A stretch of 41,097 nt of DNA from Streptomyces aurantiacus (GTDB taxonomy: Bacteria; Actinomycetota; Actinomycetes; Streptomycetales; Streptomycetaceae), in NCBI RefSeq assembly GCF_001418335.1, contig NZ_LIPP01000021.1:1-41097 (forward strand), given 5' to 3'. Position numbers and translations under genes: made by a program. Every line of letters starts with the position of its first letter. Position 1 is the stretch's first letter. The notes below the pieces were generated by a model that was given only the letters and a program-made list of their open reading frames with translations, made no database searches and had not been told where the DNA came from. Positions 1 through 8,010 of the stretch are shown one piece after another.

Positions 1-198
1 GGCGGGTCCGGAGGCGGGTCCAGCGAGGGTGCCGAATCCGCGGGCGCGGCAGAGAGCGGCGCATCCGCGGGAGCCTCCAAGGCAGCGGCCGGAGCGAACC
101 CGGTGGTCATGGCCCTGGAAGTGGCTCAGAAGGTCGGCAAGGGCGTCGCGGACGTCGCCAAGAGCGGGGTCGAGGGTGCCGACGGAGAGCGCAAGTGA
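1..198 (+). CDS. C-terminal end of a conjugation-cluster protein (5' end outside window)
   Basis: Reading frame 1 is open from the window edge to TGA at 196-198 and gives 65 residues. The tail is rich in Gly, Ala and Ser (GGSGGGSSEGAES...), followed by a short amphipathic Ala/Val/Lys stretch and a charged end (GADGERK). Position, strand and the short gap to an SCO6880-family gene suggest the end of the large membrane protein that usually precedes that gene in Streptomyces type IV secretion-like clusters. No diagnostic domain lies in the visible part, so the family assignment rests on neighbours only. Confidence 0.6.
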   Translation, partial: GGSGGGSSEGAESAGAAESGASAGASKAAAGANPVVMALEVAQKVGKGVADVAKSGVEGADGERK

Positions 199-251
199 CG
201 TTCTCCCCCGCCACCCCGAGTTGCCCCCAACGAAAGGGAAACAGGTAACCC

Positions 252-1748
252 ATGTCCACCCAAACCGCTGCCGCCGATCCCACATACGGGAACTGGCGCA
301 GGCCCAGGCGGCCCGGCTTCGGGCCGTTCGGTCTCCTCGGCACCATCGTGCTGTTCGGCGGGCTCGTCGTCGACCTGATGGTGTCGCTGATCTCGCTGAA
401 GCTCACGGCGGCCGTCATCGTCCTGCAGTGCTTCTTCCTGCTGCCGCTGGCCGTGCGTACGCAGGACGGGCGCAACATCTACCAGCTCTTCGCCGTGCGC
501 CTCAGCTGGTTCCGGCGCAAGGCCAAGGGGTCGACCGCCTATGTCTCCGGACCGCTGTCCCAGCGGCCGGGCGGCAAGTTCCGCCCGCCGGGACTGCTCA
601 GCCGGATCAGGGTTCTGGAGGGCAGGGACGCCTACGACCAGCCGTTCGGCGTGCTGCACCACCGCGGCCGCGACCTGTACACCATCGTGCTCGGCTGCGA
701 GCCCGACGGCGGATCGCTCGTCGACCCCGATCAGGTGGACAACTGGGTGGCGGCCTGGGGAGGTTGGCTGGCCCGGCTGTCCAGCGAGCCGGGTCTGCGC
801 GGCGCCTCCGTGGTGGTGGAGACCGCCCCGGACACCGGCACCCGGCTGGCCAACGAGGTGCTGCCGCGCATCACCTCCGATGCTCCGCCGGCCGCGCGGG
901 CCGTGATGGAGGAGGTGGTGCAGCGGTATCCGAGCGCGTCGTCGGAGATGCACACCTACCTCGCCCTGACCTACGGCATGCCCGCCGGCCAGAAGCGCAA
1001 GACCGAGGACATCCTCACCGACCTGGCCATCCGCATCCCCGGCCTGCTGACGGGAGTGGTGGGCGCCGGCGGCGGCCCCGCCGCCCCGCTGTCGGCCGAG
1101 CGCATCGCCGAAGTCGTACGCGTGGCCTACGACCCGGCCGTGGCGGGGGACGTCCTCGAAGCCCGCGCCGTCCACGGCGGCACAGGCCTGGAGTGGGACG
1201 ACGCCGGTCCCGCGGCGGCCATCGAGAAGGCCAACGCGTATCAGCACGACTCGGGGGTGTCACGGACCTGGATGCTCACCCTCGCGCCGCGCGGCACGGT
1301 GCGCGCCCAGGTGCTGCGCGGTCTGCTGGAGGACGCGCCCGGCACCCGCCGCAAGCGGGTGGCGCTGCTGTACCGGCCCATCGACCCGGCGACCTCCGCG
1401 CGCATCGTCGAAGCCGACCGGCGGGCCGCGCAGTTCATGGCCACCTCCAAGCGCGGCATGGTGCAGGCACGTGCCGCCAACGAGGTGCGCGCCGCCGAGC
1501 AGACAGCGGTCGAGGAGGCCACCGGCGCCGGCCTGGTGGAGTTCTCGCTCATGGTCACGGTCACGGTCGACTCCGACGCCGAGTTGGAGGACGCGAACGT
1601 GACGGTGCGCAACCTGCTCGCCGGAGCTCGGCTGTTGATGCGCCCGGCCGACCGGATGCAGGCGGCGGCGTTCAGTTGCACGCTGCCGGTCGGCATCCTC
1701 CCGTGGGAGCACACCCTGGTGCCGCGTGAACTGAAGGAAGCACTGTGA
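252..1748 (+). CDS. SCO6880-family type IV secretion-like membrane protein
   Basis: This 498-aa protein matches my memory of the actinobacterial SCO6880 family, found beside VirB4- and VirD4-like ATPases. Two hydrophobic segments lie near the N-terminus (about residues 24-45 and 50-72), followed by a long soluble domain with motifs such as YGNWRRPRRPG near the start and TAYVSGPLSQRPGG after the membrane segments. The ATG is preceded by an A/G-rich SD (AAAGGGAA). The last bases, GTGA, overlap the start of the ATPase gene, so the two are translationally coupled. The likely role is the membrane/channel partner of the downstream ATPases in a conjugation-type or protein-export machine. Family recognition is good; the biochemical role is inferred from context. 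Confidence 0.85.
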   Translation: MSTQTAAADPTYGNWRRPRRPGFGPFGLLGTIVLFGGLVVDLMVSLISLKLTAAVIVLQCFFLLPLAVRTQDGRNIYQLFAVRLSWFRRKAKGSTAYVSGPLSQRPGGKFRPPGLLSRIRVLEGRDAYDQPFGVLHHRGRDLYTIVLGCEPDGGSLVDPDQVDNWVAAWGGWLARLSSEPGLRGASVVVETAPDTGTRLANEVLPRITSDAPPAARAVMEEVVQRYPSASSEMHTYLALTYGMPAGQKRKTEDILTDLAIRIPGLLTGVVGAGGGPAAPLSAERIAEVVRVAYDPAVAGDVLEARAVHGGTGLEWDDAGPAAAIEKANAYQHDSGVSRTWMLTLAPRGTVRAQVLRGLLEDAPGTRRKRVALLYRPIDPATSARIVEADRRAAQFMATSKRGMVQARAANEVRAAEQTAVEEATGAGLVEFSLMVTVTVDSDAELEDANVTVRNLLAGARLLMRPADRMQAAAFSCTLPVGILPWEHTLVPRELKEAL

Positions 1749-3469
1749 AGACCAACAGCACGCACGACCGGAACAGCCGCAGCAATCAGGCCACGTACCA
1801 GGAGGACGCGGACGAGGCCCCGATCCGGTACAAGGACGAGGGTCCTGACCTGAGCCCGACGAAGAACGACCGGAAGAACGACCGGAAGAACGACAAGAAG
1901 AAGGCGCCGTCCAGGAAGAAGTCCGCCGAGCCCGGGGACGAGAAGGAGGTCCTGGCGCCCAACCGCGGCTGGCACGGACCCGGCGGGGGTCAGGTCGCCA
2001 ACGTGGACCCGCCGTCGATGTGGCGGGCCACCACCGTGCAGGCGTGCGGGCTCTGGCCGTTCGCGGCGGGCTCGGGCGCGCCCATGACCGGCGTCCCGCT
2101 GGGCCAGCACCTCTACACCGGGGCCACCGTCTGCGGCGACCCGCTGTCGTGGTTCACCCGGGCCCACTACATCTCCAACCCCTCGTTGTTCATGCTCGGC
2201 ATGCCGGGCCTCGGCAAGTCCACGCTGATCAACCGCATGCTGATCGGCCTGGCCGCCACCGGTGTGGTGCCGCTGGTGCTGGGCGACCTCAAACCCGACT
2301 ACGCCGACACCGTGCGCGCCCTGGGCGGCCAGGTCATCTCCATCGGGCGCGGCGTGGGCGGCATCAACGTCCTGGACCCCGGTGCCATGGGTGCCGCCGC
2401 CCGGCGCATCGGCGGCGAGGGGGGCCGGGTGCTGCACTCCGAGACCCATGGGCGCGTCCTCAACATGGTCGCCGCGCTCATCACCATCGTGCGCGACCGC
2501 CCCATGGACGACCATGAGCAGTCCGTGCTGTCCGCGGCCCTGCACCACCTGCGCGAGCGCACCCCGCCGGACCGCGCCCCGCTGCTGCCCGACCTGGTGA
2601 AGGTCCTCGTCGAAGGGCCGGACCGGGTACGGGCGGTGACCCTGGACCGCGGGGACGAGAGCCGCTACCGCGACGCCGTCGACCCGCTGCACCGCTCGCT
2701 GCTGGGCATCCTGGACGGGCCCCTGGGCGACACCTTCGCCTCGGAGACCTCCACCCGCATCAACCTCAACTCGTCCGCGGTGTGCATCGACATCTCCCGG
2801 ATCGGGGAGGCGGACACCCAGCTCACCGCGGCGGCGATGCTGGCGGCGTGGTCCGACGGGCTGGGCACGGTGGCCGCCTCGCACGCGCTGGCGGACGCCG
2901 GACTCGCGCCCCGGCGCTGGTTCTTCACGGTGCTCGACGAGCTGTGGCGGCCACTGCGCGCGGCCTCCGGCATCGTCGACCGCATCGACGCCCTGACCCG
3001 CCTCAACCGCACCCTCGGCCTGGGCGACGCCAAAATCACGCACACCCTCAAGGACGCCGAGTCGCTGGGCTCCGACACCGACCGCGTCAAGGCGCGCGGC
3101 TTCGTCGAACGCGCCGGCATGGTGGTGGTCGCCGGTCTGCCGCGCCAGGAGATGGAGGAACTGGGCCACATCGTGGGCCTGTCCCGCCGGGAGATCAGCC
3201 TGGTCTCCTCCTGGTCCTCGCCGCCGGGCTGGGCCGCGCACGGGGACCGTGAGGAGCCGCCCGGGCGTGGCCGGTTCCTGATCAAGGTCGGTGGCCGGCC
3301 GGGCATCCCGATCAAGGTCGCCATCACCGACACGGAACGCCATCTGCACGACACGAACAAGCGCTGGGTACCGAACAAGGCGGTCGACGAGGGCACGTAC
3401 GAGTACATTCCCGACGATCCGTACGGGCACCTCCCCGATCTTTCCAAACCAGCACGGAACAGGGGGTGA
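1745..3469 (+). CDS. VirB4-like type IV secretion ATPase
   Basis: The 574-aa protein has a Walker A motif GMPGLGKST at residues 152-160 and an acidic Walker B-like DELW at 398-401, in the order and spacing of VirB4/TraC-type ATPases. It should power DNA or protein transfer at the inner face of the membrane. The first 90 residues look disordered and carry a Lys/Asp/Asn tandem stretch (NDRKNDRKNDKKK, about 41-53) not needed for ATPase function. The start is a GTG inside the GTGA overlap with the SCO6880-family gene. No membrane segment is evident, so it presumably docks on the upstream membrane protein. A FtsK/HerA-like reading is possible, but the neighbours favour VirB4. Confidence 0.85.
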   Translation: MKTNSTHDRNSRSNQATYQEDADEAPIRYKDEGPDLSPTKNDRKNDRKNDKKKAPSRKKSAEPGDEKEVLAPNRGWHGPGGGQVANVDPPSMWRATTVQACGLWPFAAGSGAPMTGVPLGQHLYTGATVCGDPLSWFTRAHYISNPSLFMLGMPGLGKSTLINRMLIGLAATGVVPLVLGDLKPDYADTVRALGGQVISIGRGVGGINVLDPGAMGAAARRIGGEGGRVLHSETHGRVLNMVAALITIVRDRPMDDHEQSVLSAALHHLRERTPPDRAPLLPDLVKVLVEGPDRVRAVTLDRGDESRYRDAVDPLHRSLLGILDGPLGDTFASETSTRINLNSSAVCIDISRIGEADTQLTAAAMLAAWSDGLGTVAASHALADAGLAPRRWFFTVLDELWRPLRAASGIVDRIDALTRLNRTLGLGDAKITHTLKDAESLGSDTDRVKARGFVERAGMVVVAGLPRQEMEELGHIVGLSRREISLVSSWSSPPGWAAHGDREEPPGRGRFLIKVGGRPGIPIKVAITDTERHLHDTNKRWVPNKAVDEGTYEYIPDDPYGHLPDLSKPARNRG

Positions 3470-3512
3470 ACCGCGTGATGACGAACGCGGCAGAGGTCAG
3501 GAGGGCGGCCCC

Positions 3513-5345
3513 ATGAGCGGCAACACGGGCAAGGGCCGGATGTACGGCAGCGAACTGGCGCCGTGGGCCGTCATGCTGGTGACGGGCTGCTTCCTGGTGA
3601 TCTTCGGGGGCATCTGGCTCGGCGGGACCATGGGCGCCGCGGTCACCGGGGCGGGCTGGAATCCCCCGCCGTTCGCCCTGGAGACGCTCGCCACCTTCAC
3701 CACCAGTGGGCCCGGGAAACTGTGGCCGGACACGTCGGTCGTCGGCGTGGCGGCCGGGATCGTCCTGCTCTACGGCACCGTCACGGCAGTCGGCGTCCTC
3801 GTCACACGCAAGGTGATGCGCTTCGTGTCCCAGCCCAAGGGGCTCGCGCAGCGGCGGGAGTTGGCCAGTATGGGCCCGGCCGGCATCACGGAGCGCGCCC
3901 GCGACCTGCGCCCCTCGCTCAAGGGCCGGGAGCACCTGCACCCCGACGAGACCGGCAACCTCCTCGGCGACCTCGACCCGAGCGGCCCCGAACTGCGCTC
4001 CTCGTACGAGGACGTGGAGCTCGACCTGATGGCCCCGCGCGCGGGAAAGTCCACCGGCATCGCCGTCCCCCGCGTGCTGCGGGCGCAGGGCGCGGTGCTG
4101 CTGACCTCCAACAAGTCCGACGTGTACGCCGTCACCCGCGCCGAACGCGAGAGGGCCGGCACGGTGTGGACCTTCGACCCGCAGGGCATCGCCCATGCCC
4201 CGCGCGCGATGTGGTGGGACATCCTCGCCGACTGCCACACCATCGAGGGTGCCCGCCGCCTGGCGGGACACTTCGTGGCATCGGTGAACGACGACTCGTC
4301 GAAGAAGGACTTCTGGATCTCCGCCGCCCAGAACACCCTCACCGCCCTGTTCCTCGCCGCGGCCCGCGGCAAGGCCTCCGTGCTCGACCTGCTGGCCTGG
4401 CTCGCCGATCCCGCCGACCGCACACCGATCGACCTGCTGCGCGACGTCAACATGGGCGCCATGGCGGAGCAGTTGCAGGGCACGGTCCGCGGCGCGGTGG
4501 AGACCCGCGACGGCATCTACGAGACCGCCCGGCAGTGTGTGGCCTGCCTGCTCGACCCGGAGATCGTGACCTGGGTGACGCCCGACCCGCGTCTTCCACA
4601 GTTCAGGCCGGACGTACATGTGCTCGGCAAGGACACTCTCTACCTGCTGTCCAAGGACGGCGGCGGTTCGGCCGCAGGGGTGATCGCGGGGCTCGCGGAC
4701 GCGACGATGCGCGCGGGAGTGGTCGCCGCCGAGCGGATGGGCGGCAGGCTCGACCCGCCGATGACCGCCGTCCTCGACGAGGCGGCCAACGTCTGCCGCA
4801 TCTCCGACCTGCCCGACCTGTACAGCCACTTCGGCTCGCGCGGCATCAACGTCGTCACCCTGCTCCAGAGTTACAAGCAGGGCAGCCGGGTGTGGGGCGA
4901 GGCGGGCATGGACGCCATGTGGAGCGCGGCGACGATCAAACTGCTCGGTGCCGGCCTGGACGACGCCGACTTCGTGGAGAAGATATCCAAGCTCGTGGGC
5001 AACCACGACGTACGTACCGCGTCGGTCTCCAAGGGCAAGGAGGGCACCTCCCGCTCGTACTCCTACCGGCTGGACCCTGTGCTGCCCGCGGACCGGATCA
5101 GGGCCCTGCCCAAGGGCACCGCGCTGCTCCTGGCCACCGGTGTGCGGCCCGCCCTGATCCGCCTGCGCCCCTGGTACAAGGAGGCCGACGCGGGCCGTAT
5201 CTCCGCGCAGGCCAAGGCCGAGGTGGAGGCGATCACCGAGCGGGCGGCGCGGGCCTGGACCGGGAACACCGGTGTCGAAGCCGCCGCCGACGTGAACGTG
5301 AGCATGTGGGAGAGGGGAGCGGTGCCGCAGCACGGCGGCGGATAG
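3513..5345 (+). CDS. VirD4/TraG-like type IV coupling ATPase
   Basis: The 610-aa protein belongs to the type IV secretory conjugative DNA transfer family. Two N-terminal membrane helices (about 18-40 and 76-98) precede a RecA-like domain with Walker A APRAGKST at 174-181 and Walker B-like LDEAAN (Asp422-Glu423). It is expected to be the membrane-anchored motor that hands substrate to the secretion channel. The frame is open further upstream, but the ATG at 3513 has a strong AGGAGG eight bases ahead and starts at the usual MYGSELAPW-like N-terminus, so I chose it. It lies 43 bp after the VirB4-like gene; a 16-codon ORF bridges the gap. A strong hairpin follows the stop. Confidence 0.9.
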   Translation: MSGNTGKGRMYGSELAPWAVMLVTGCFLVIFGGIWLGGTMGAAVTGAGWNPPPFALETLATFTTSGPGKLWPDTSVVGVAAGIVLLYGTVTAVGVLVTRKVMRFVSQPKGLAQRRELASMGPAGITERARDLRPSLKGREHLHPDETGNLLGDLDPSGPELRSSYEDVELDLMAPRAGKSTGIAVPRVLRAQGAVLLTSNKSDVYAVTRAERERAGTVWTFDPQGIAHAPRAMWWDILADCHTIEGARRLAGHFVASVNDDSSKKDFWISAAQNTLTALFLAAARGKASVLDLLAWLADPADRTPIDLLRDVNMGAMAEQLQGTVRGAVETRDGIYETARQCVACLLDPEIVTWVTPDPRLPQFRPDVHVLGKDTLYLLSKDGGGSAAGVIAGLADATMRAGVVAAERMGGRLDPPMTAVLDEAANVCRISDLPDLYSHFGSRGINVVTLLQSYKQGSRVWGEAGMDAMWSAATIKLLGAGLDDADFVEKISKLVGNHDVRTASVSKGKEGTSRSYSYRLDPVLPADRIRALPKGTALLLATGVRPALIRLRPWYKEADAGRISAQAKAEVEAITERAARAWTGNTGVEAAADVNVSMWERGAVPQHGGG

Positions 5346-5372
5346 CGCGCGACGCCGCCCCCGTCGTGCCTG

Positions 5373-5402
5373 GAGCCGGAGTCCCGAACGGGGCTCCGGC
5401 TC
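5373..5402. terminator. Hairpin terminator between convergent genes
   Basis: A 13-bp stem (5373-5385 with 5390-5402, one T-G wobble) closes on a GAAC loop. It lies 27 bp after the stop of the coupling ATPase gene and overlaps the stop codon of the convergent DUF418 gene, so it can serve both strands. There is no long T tract, as is usual in high-GC actinomycetes. Confidence 0.75.
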
Positions 5403-6639
5403 ACGGCTTGCGGGCGAGCGTCGCGGTGCGCAGGAGCCACTCGACGGGCGCGTAGCGGGTGCGGCCCATCAGCCAGGCGCTGAACGCCAGTTGTGCCGCG
5501 TAGAGGACGAGGCACCCGGCGAGGACGGCCACCGTGCCGACCCGGCCGTACAGGCCGAGTCCGTAGCCGGTGAAGACCAGCGCCATCACCAGCGACTGGG
5601 TGAGGTAGTTGGTGAGCGACATCCGGCCGGCCGGTGCCAGTACGTCCCCGACCCGTCGGCCGAAACGGCCGCGGCCCAGGAGAAGCAGCAGCCCGCAGCA
5701 GTAGGCGGCGACCAGCGCCGGTCCGGTGACCATTCCGGCGGCCATGGCGACGTCGTACCAGCGCGCGTCCAGCGGCCCGTGGGCGCACATCGCCAGGAAC
5801 GCGCCTCCGGCCAGGCCGATCGGCAGCCCGTAGGCGACGATCCGCTTCATCTGCGTGCGATGGCGGTCGGGCTCGGCCAGCACCGCGTGCTTGCCCGCGG
5901 CGAGGCCCACCAGGAACGCCGCCAGCATGTCGGCGGCGTAGAGGATGTTCGCGGCGAGTGCGCCGCGCAGCGCCCGCAGATTGGCCCGGACGACCGAGAC
6001 GGGATCGCCCCGGTACGCCTCCGCGGTCTCCTTCGCCGTCTCTTTCGCGGTCTCCCGCGCCGCCGCGACGGCATCCGGCGTGTGGACGAGTTCGGTGGTG
6101 GCGAGGGTGAGCAGGCCCCTGGCCAGGAGGAACACGAAAAGGCCGGCGAGGAGCCAGGCCGCGATCCGCAGCGCCTTGCGCGGTGCGAGGTCGCGGGCCG
6201 CGAACAGCAGGAGGCTCAGGCACGCGTACGCCATCAGGATGTCGCCGACGAAGAGCAGCACGGCATGGGCGACACCGAGCAGGAACAGGCAGATCACCCG
6301 CCGCAGATGCCGCGGTGCCTGCGCTGCCCCTTGGTGCTCGGCGTCGGCCAGCTGAAGCGTGAAGCTGTATCCGAGCAGGAACGAGAAGGGCAGGTAGAAC
6401 TTGGCGCTCACCAGCAGAGCGGTGACGAGCCATCCGGCCGCCCCGTCCACGGGTGACTCGACCACCTCGCCCACGAGGCCGGACTGCGGTCCTGCGGTGA
6501 ACTGGACGTTGACCAGGAGGATGCCCAGCAGCGCGAACCCGCGCAGGACGTCGACCTCCCGGACACGGTCGGGCCGCGACGACCGAGTGAGCGCCGACTG
6601 GGCAGGGAAACGTGTCGATGTGCGGGGCGAGAAGCTCAA
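5401..6639 (-). CDS. DUF418 domain-containing integral membrane protein
   Basis: The 412-aa protein begins with the hallmark REVDVLRGFALLGILLVNV segment and continues as about eight to ten hydrophobic helices ending in a WLMGRTRYAPVEWLLR-like C-terminus, the pattern of the DUF418 (YeiB-like) family. The function of the family is unknown; a transport or acyl-modification role has been suggested from its membrane topology. I chose TTG at 6639 because GGAGG lies six bases upstream. A GTG at 6672 is in frame but has no SD. The gene is convergent with the conjugation cluster and divergent from the next gene. Residues about 189-201 contain an ETAKETAKETAE repeat in a cytoplasmic or periplasmic loop. 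Confidence 0.85.
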   Translation of the reverse strand: MSFSPRTSTRFPAQSALTRSSRPDRVREVDVLRGFALLGILLVNVQFTAGPQSGLVGEVVESPVDGAAGWLVTALLVSAKFYLPFSFLLGYSFTLQLADAEHQGAAQAPRHLRRVICLFLLGVAHAVLLFVGDILMAYACLSLLLFAARDLAPRKALRIAAWLLAGLFVFLLARGLLTLATTELVHTPDAVAAARETAKETAKETAEAYRGDPVSVVRANLRALRGALAANILYAADMLAAFLVGLAAGKHAVLAEPDRHRTQMKRIVAYGLPIGLAGGAFLAMCAHGPLDARWYDVAMAAGMVTGPALVAAYCCGLLLLLGRGRFGRRVGDVLAPAGRMSLTNYLTQSLVMALVFTGYGLGLYGRVGTVAVLAGCLVLYAAQLAFSAWLMGRTRYAPVEWLLRTATLARKP

Positions 6640-6897
6640 TGCGGGCCTCCGTGGCCGGTGCGGTAGTGACACGGACTGGCCCGCGACCGGACGGCCCGCG
6701 ACCGGCCCCTTGCGCGGATCTCCCGCCGACCGCGGTCCAGAGGGTCACTACGGGGTGGGCCCGGGGAGGGTTCAGTCGGGGATTCCCGGCGGCGTCCGAG
6801 TGGCCGGATCGTTTGAACCCTCTTACGGCAGTTGACGTTGTGTCCTCGCAGCAAGGGACTCGATCACCATCATCGGCCCGACCGAAAAGGCTGCCCC

Positions 6898-7866
6898 ATG
6901 AGGATCTTTCATCGTTCGCCGGAACGCGATCAGCAGAGCGCCGGCCGTGACGCCGAGTACTCCTTCTTCTCCGTCGACGAGGGTGCGCAGTTCCGGGCTC
7001 ACGTCCGTGCAGCCTTCGCCGAGCGGGGGCTGGAGGTCACCGTCCACTCGGGCACGGTGAGCGACAACACGGGACGTCAGTTCGGCCTGCGCAACCTCGC
7101 GGCGATCTGTCACCAGGAGCCTCGCGGGCGGAAGCGGTGGCCCCATCTGATCCGCGGACACGTCGGCCGCCTGCTGCGGGTGGTCGACGGGCCGTCACCG
7201 CTGGAGTTCCTCGAACCCGACCAGCTCCTCGCGCTGCTGCGTCCCTGGGTGGTCGCACGGGACTTCATCGAGCCGAACGCCGACCGGTACGTCCATGCCC
7301 GCGTCGTCGCACCCGGCCTGTGCGAGGTTCTCGCCCTGGACCTGCGCGAGAGCGTGATGACGCTGCCCGACACCTCGCTGGCGCCGCTGGGCGACATCGT
7401 CGAGCTGCGGGCCCGGGCGCTGGACAACCTCCGGGAACTCCCGATGGAGAGCCACACGATCCTTCACGGCCCGCAGCAGATGCACTTCGACGTGGTGACC
7501 GGGGACTCCTTCTTCACCTCCAGCCGTGTCCTGGCCACGAACGAACTCGCCCGGGACCTCACCGGGCGGCCCCTCGGTCCTGACGGTGCCCTGGTGGCCA
7601 TGCCGAACCGCCATCAGCTGGCTCTCCGTCCCATCGACTCCGAGCGGGACACCACCCTGATGCCGACGCTCTACGGCATGACCGTCTTCGCCGCCGCCAA
7701 CTACGAGGACGCCGTGGGCCCGGTCAGCCCGGACGTCTACTGGTGGCGCGACGGGACGCTCACCCGGCTGGTCCGACAGGAGGGCGTGGAGCCCGAGTTC
7801 AAGGACGACATCGAGTTCGAGATGCTGCAGATGCGGCTGGCCGACAACGACGCCGATCAACGCTGA
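6898..7866 (+). CDS. Unrecognised 322-aa soluble protein
   Basis: I do not recognise the family. The protein is acidic, with no signal peptide or membrane helix, and shows typical high-GC3 coding. It starts MRIFHRSPERD at an ATG with AAAAGG about eight bases upstream; an upstream in-frame ATG at 6832 lacks support. Features include an N-terminal domain with FSVDEGAQFRAHVRAAF, a middle segment rich in Leu and Asp (LRESVMTLPDTSLAPLGD), and a C-terminal half with SHTILHGPQQMHFDVVTGDSFFTSSRVL that resembles a domain beta-sheet. It is divergent from the DUF418 gene and stands alone. A distant DUF1444-like relation crossed my mind but I cannot support it. Confidence 0.75.
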   Translation: MRIFHRSPERDQQSAGRDAEYSFFSVDEGAQFRAHVRAAFAERGLEVTVHSGTVSDNTGRQFGLRNLAAICHQEPRGRKRWPHLIRGHVGRLLRVVDGPSPLEFLEPDQLLALLRPWVVARDFIEPNADRYVHARVVAPGLCEVLALDLRESVMTLPDTSLAPLGDIVELRARALDNLRELPMESHTILHGPQQMHFDVVTGDSFFTSSRVLATNELARDLTGRPLGPDGALVAMPNRHQLALRPIDSERDTTLMPTLYGMTVFAAANYEDAVGPVSPDVYWWRDGTLTRLVRQEGVEPEFKDDIEFEMLQMRLADNDADQR

Positions 7867-8010
7867 AGACACCGAAGGACTTTGAACACTCGCATGACAA
7901 AGTATGGACAGGTTGAGTGAAAGCCCCTTAGGTTGGCGGCGCACCGCAGTCACGACACAGCAGACCGGAACGAAATCCGGCACGATCCGGTCCCGCTTCA
8001 TGGAGGACCG

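Noticed and set aside
1241..3430. 729-aa open frame on the minus strand opposite the VirB4-like gene, and many similar long frames
   Set aside because: High-GC third-position bias opens shadow frames; the plus-strand frames have recognisable motifs and linked starts.
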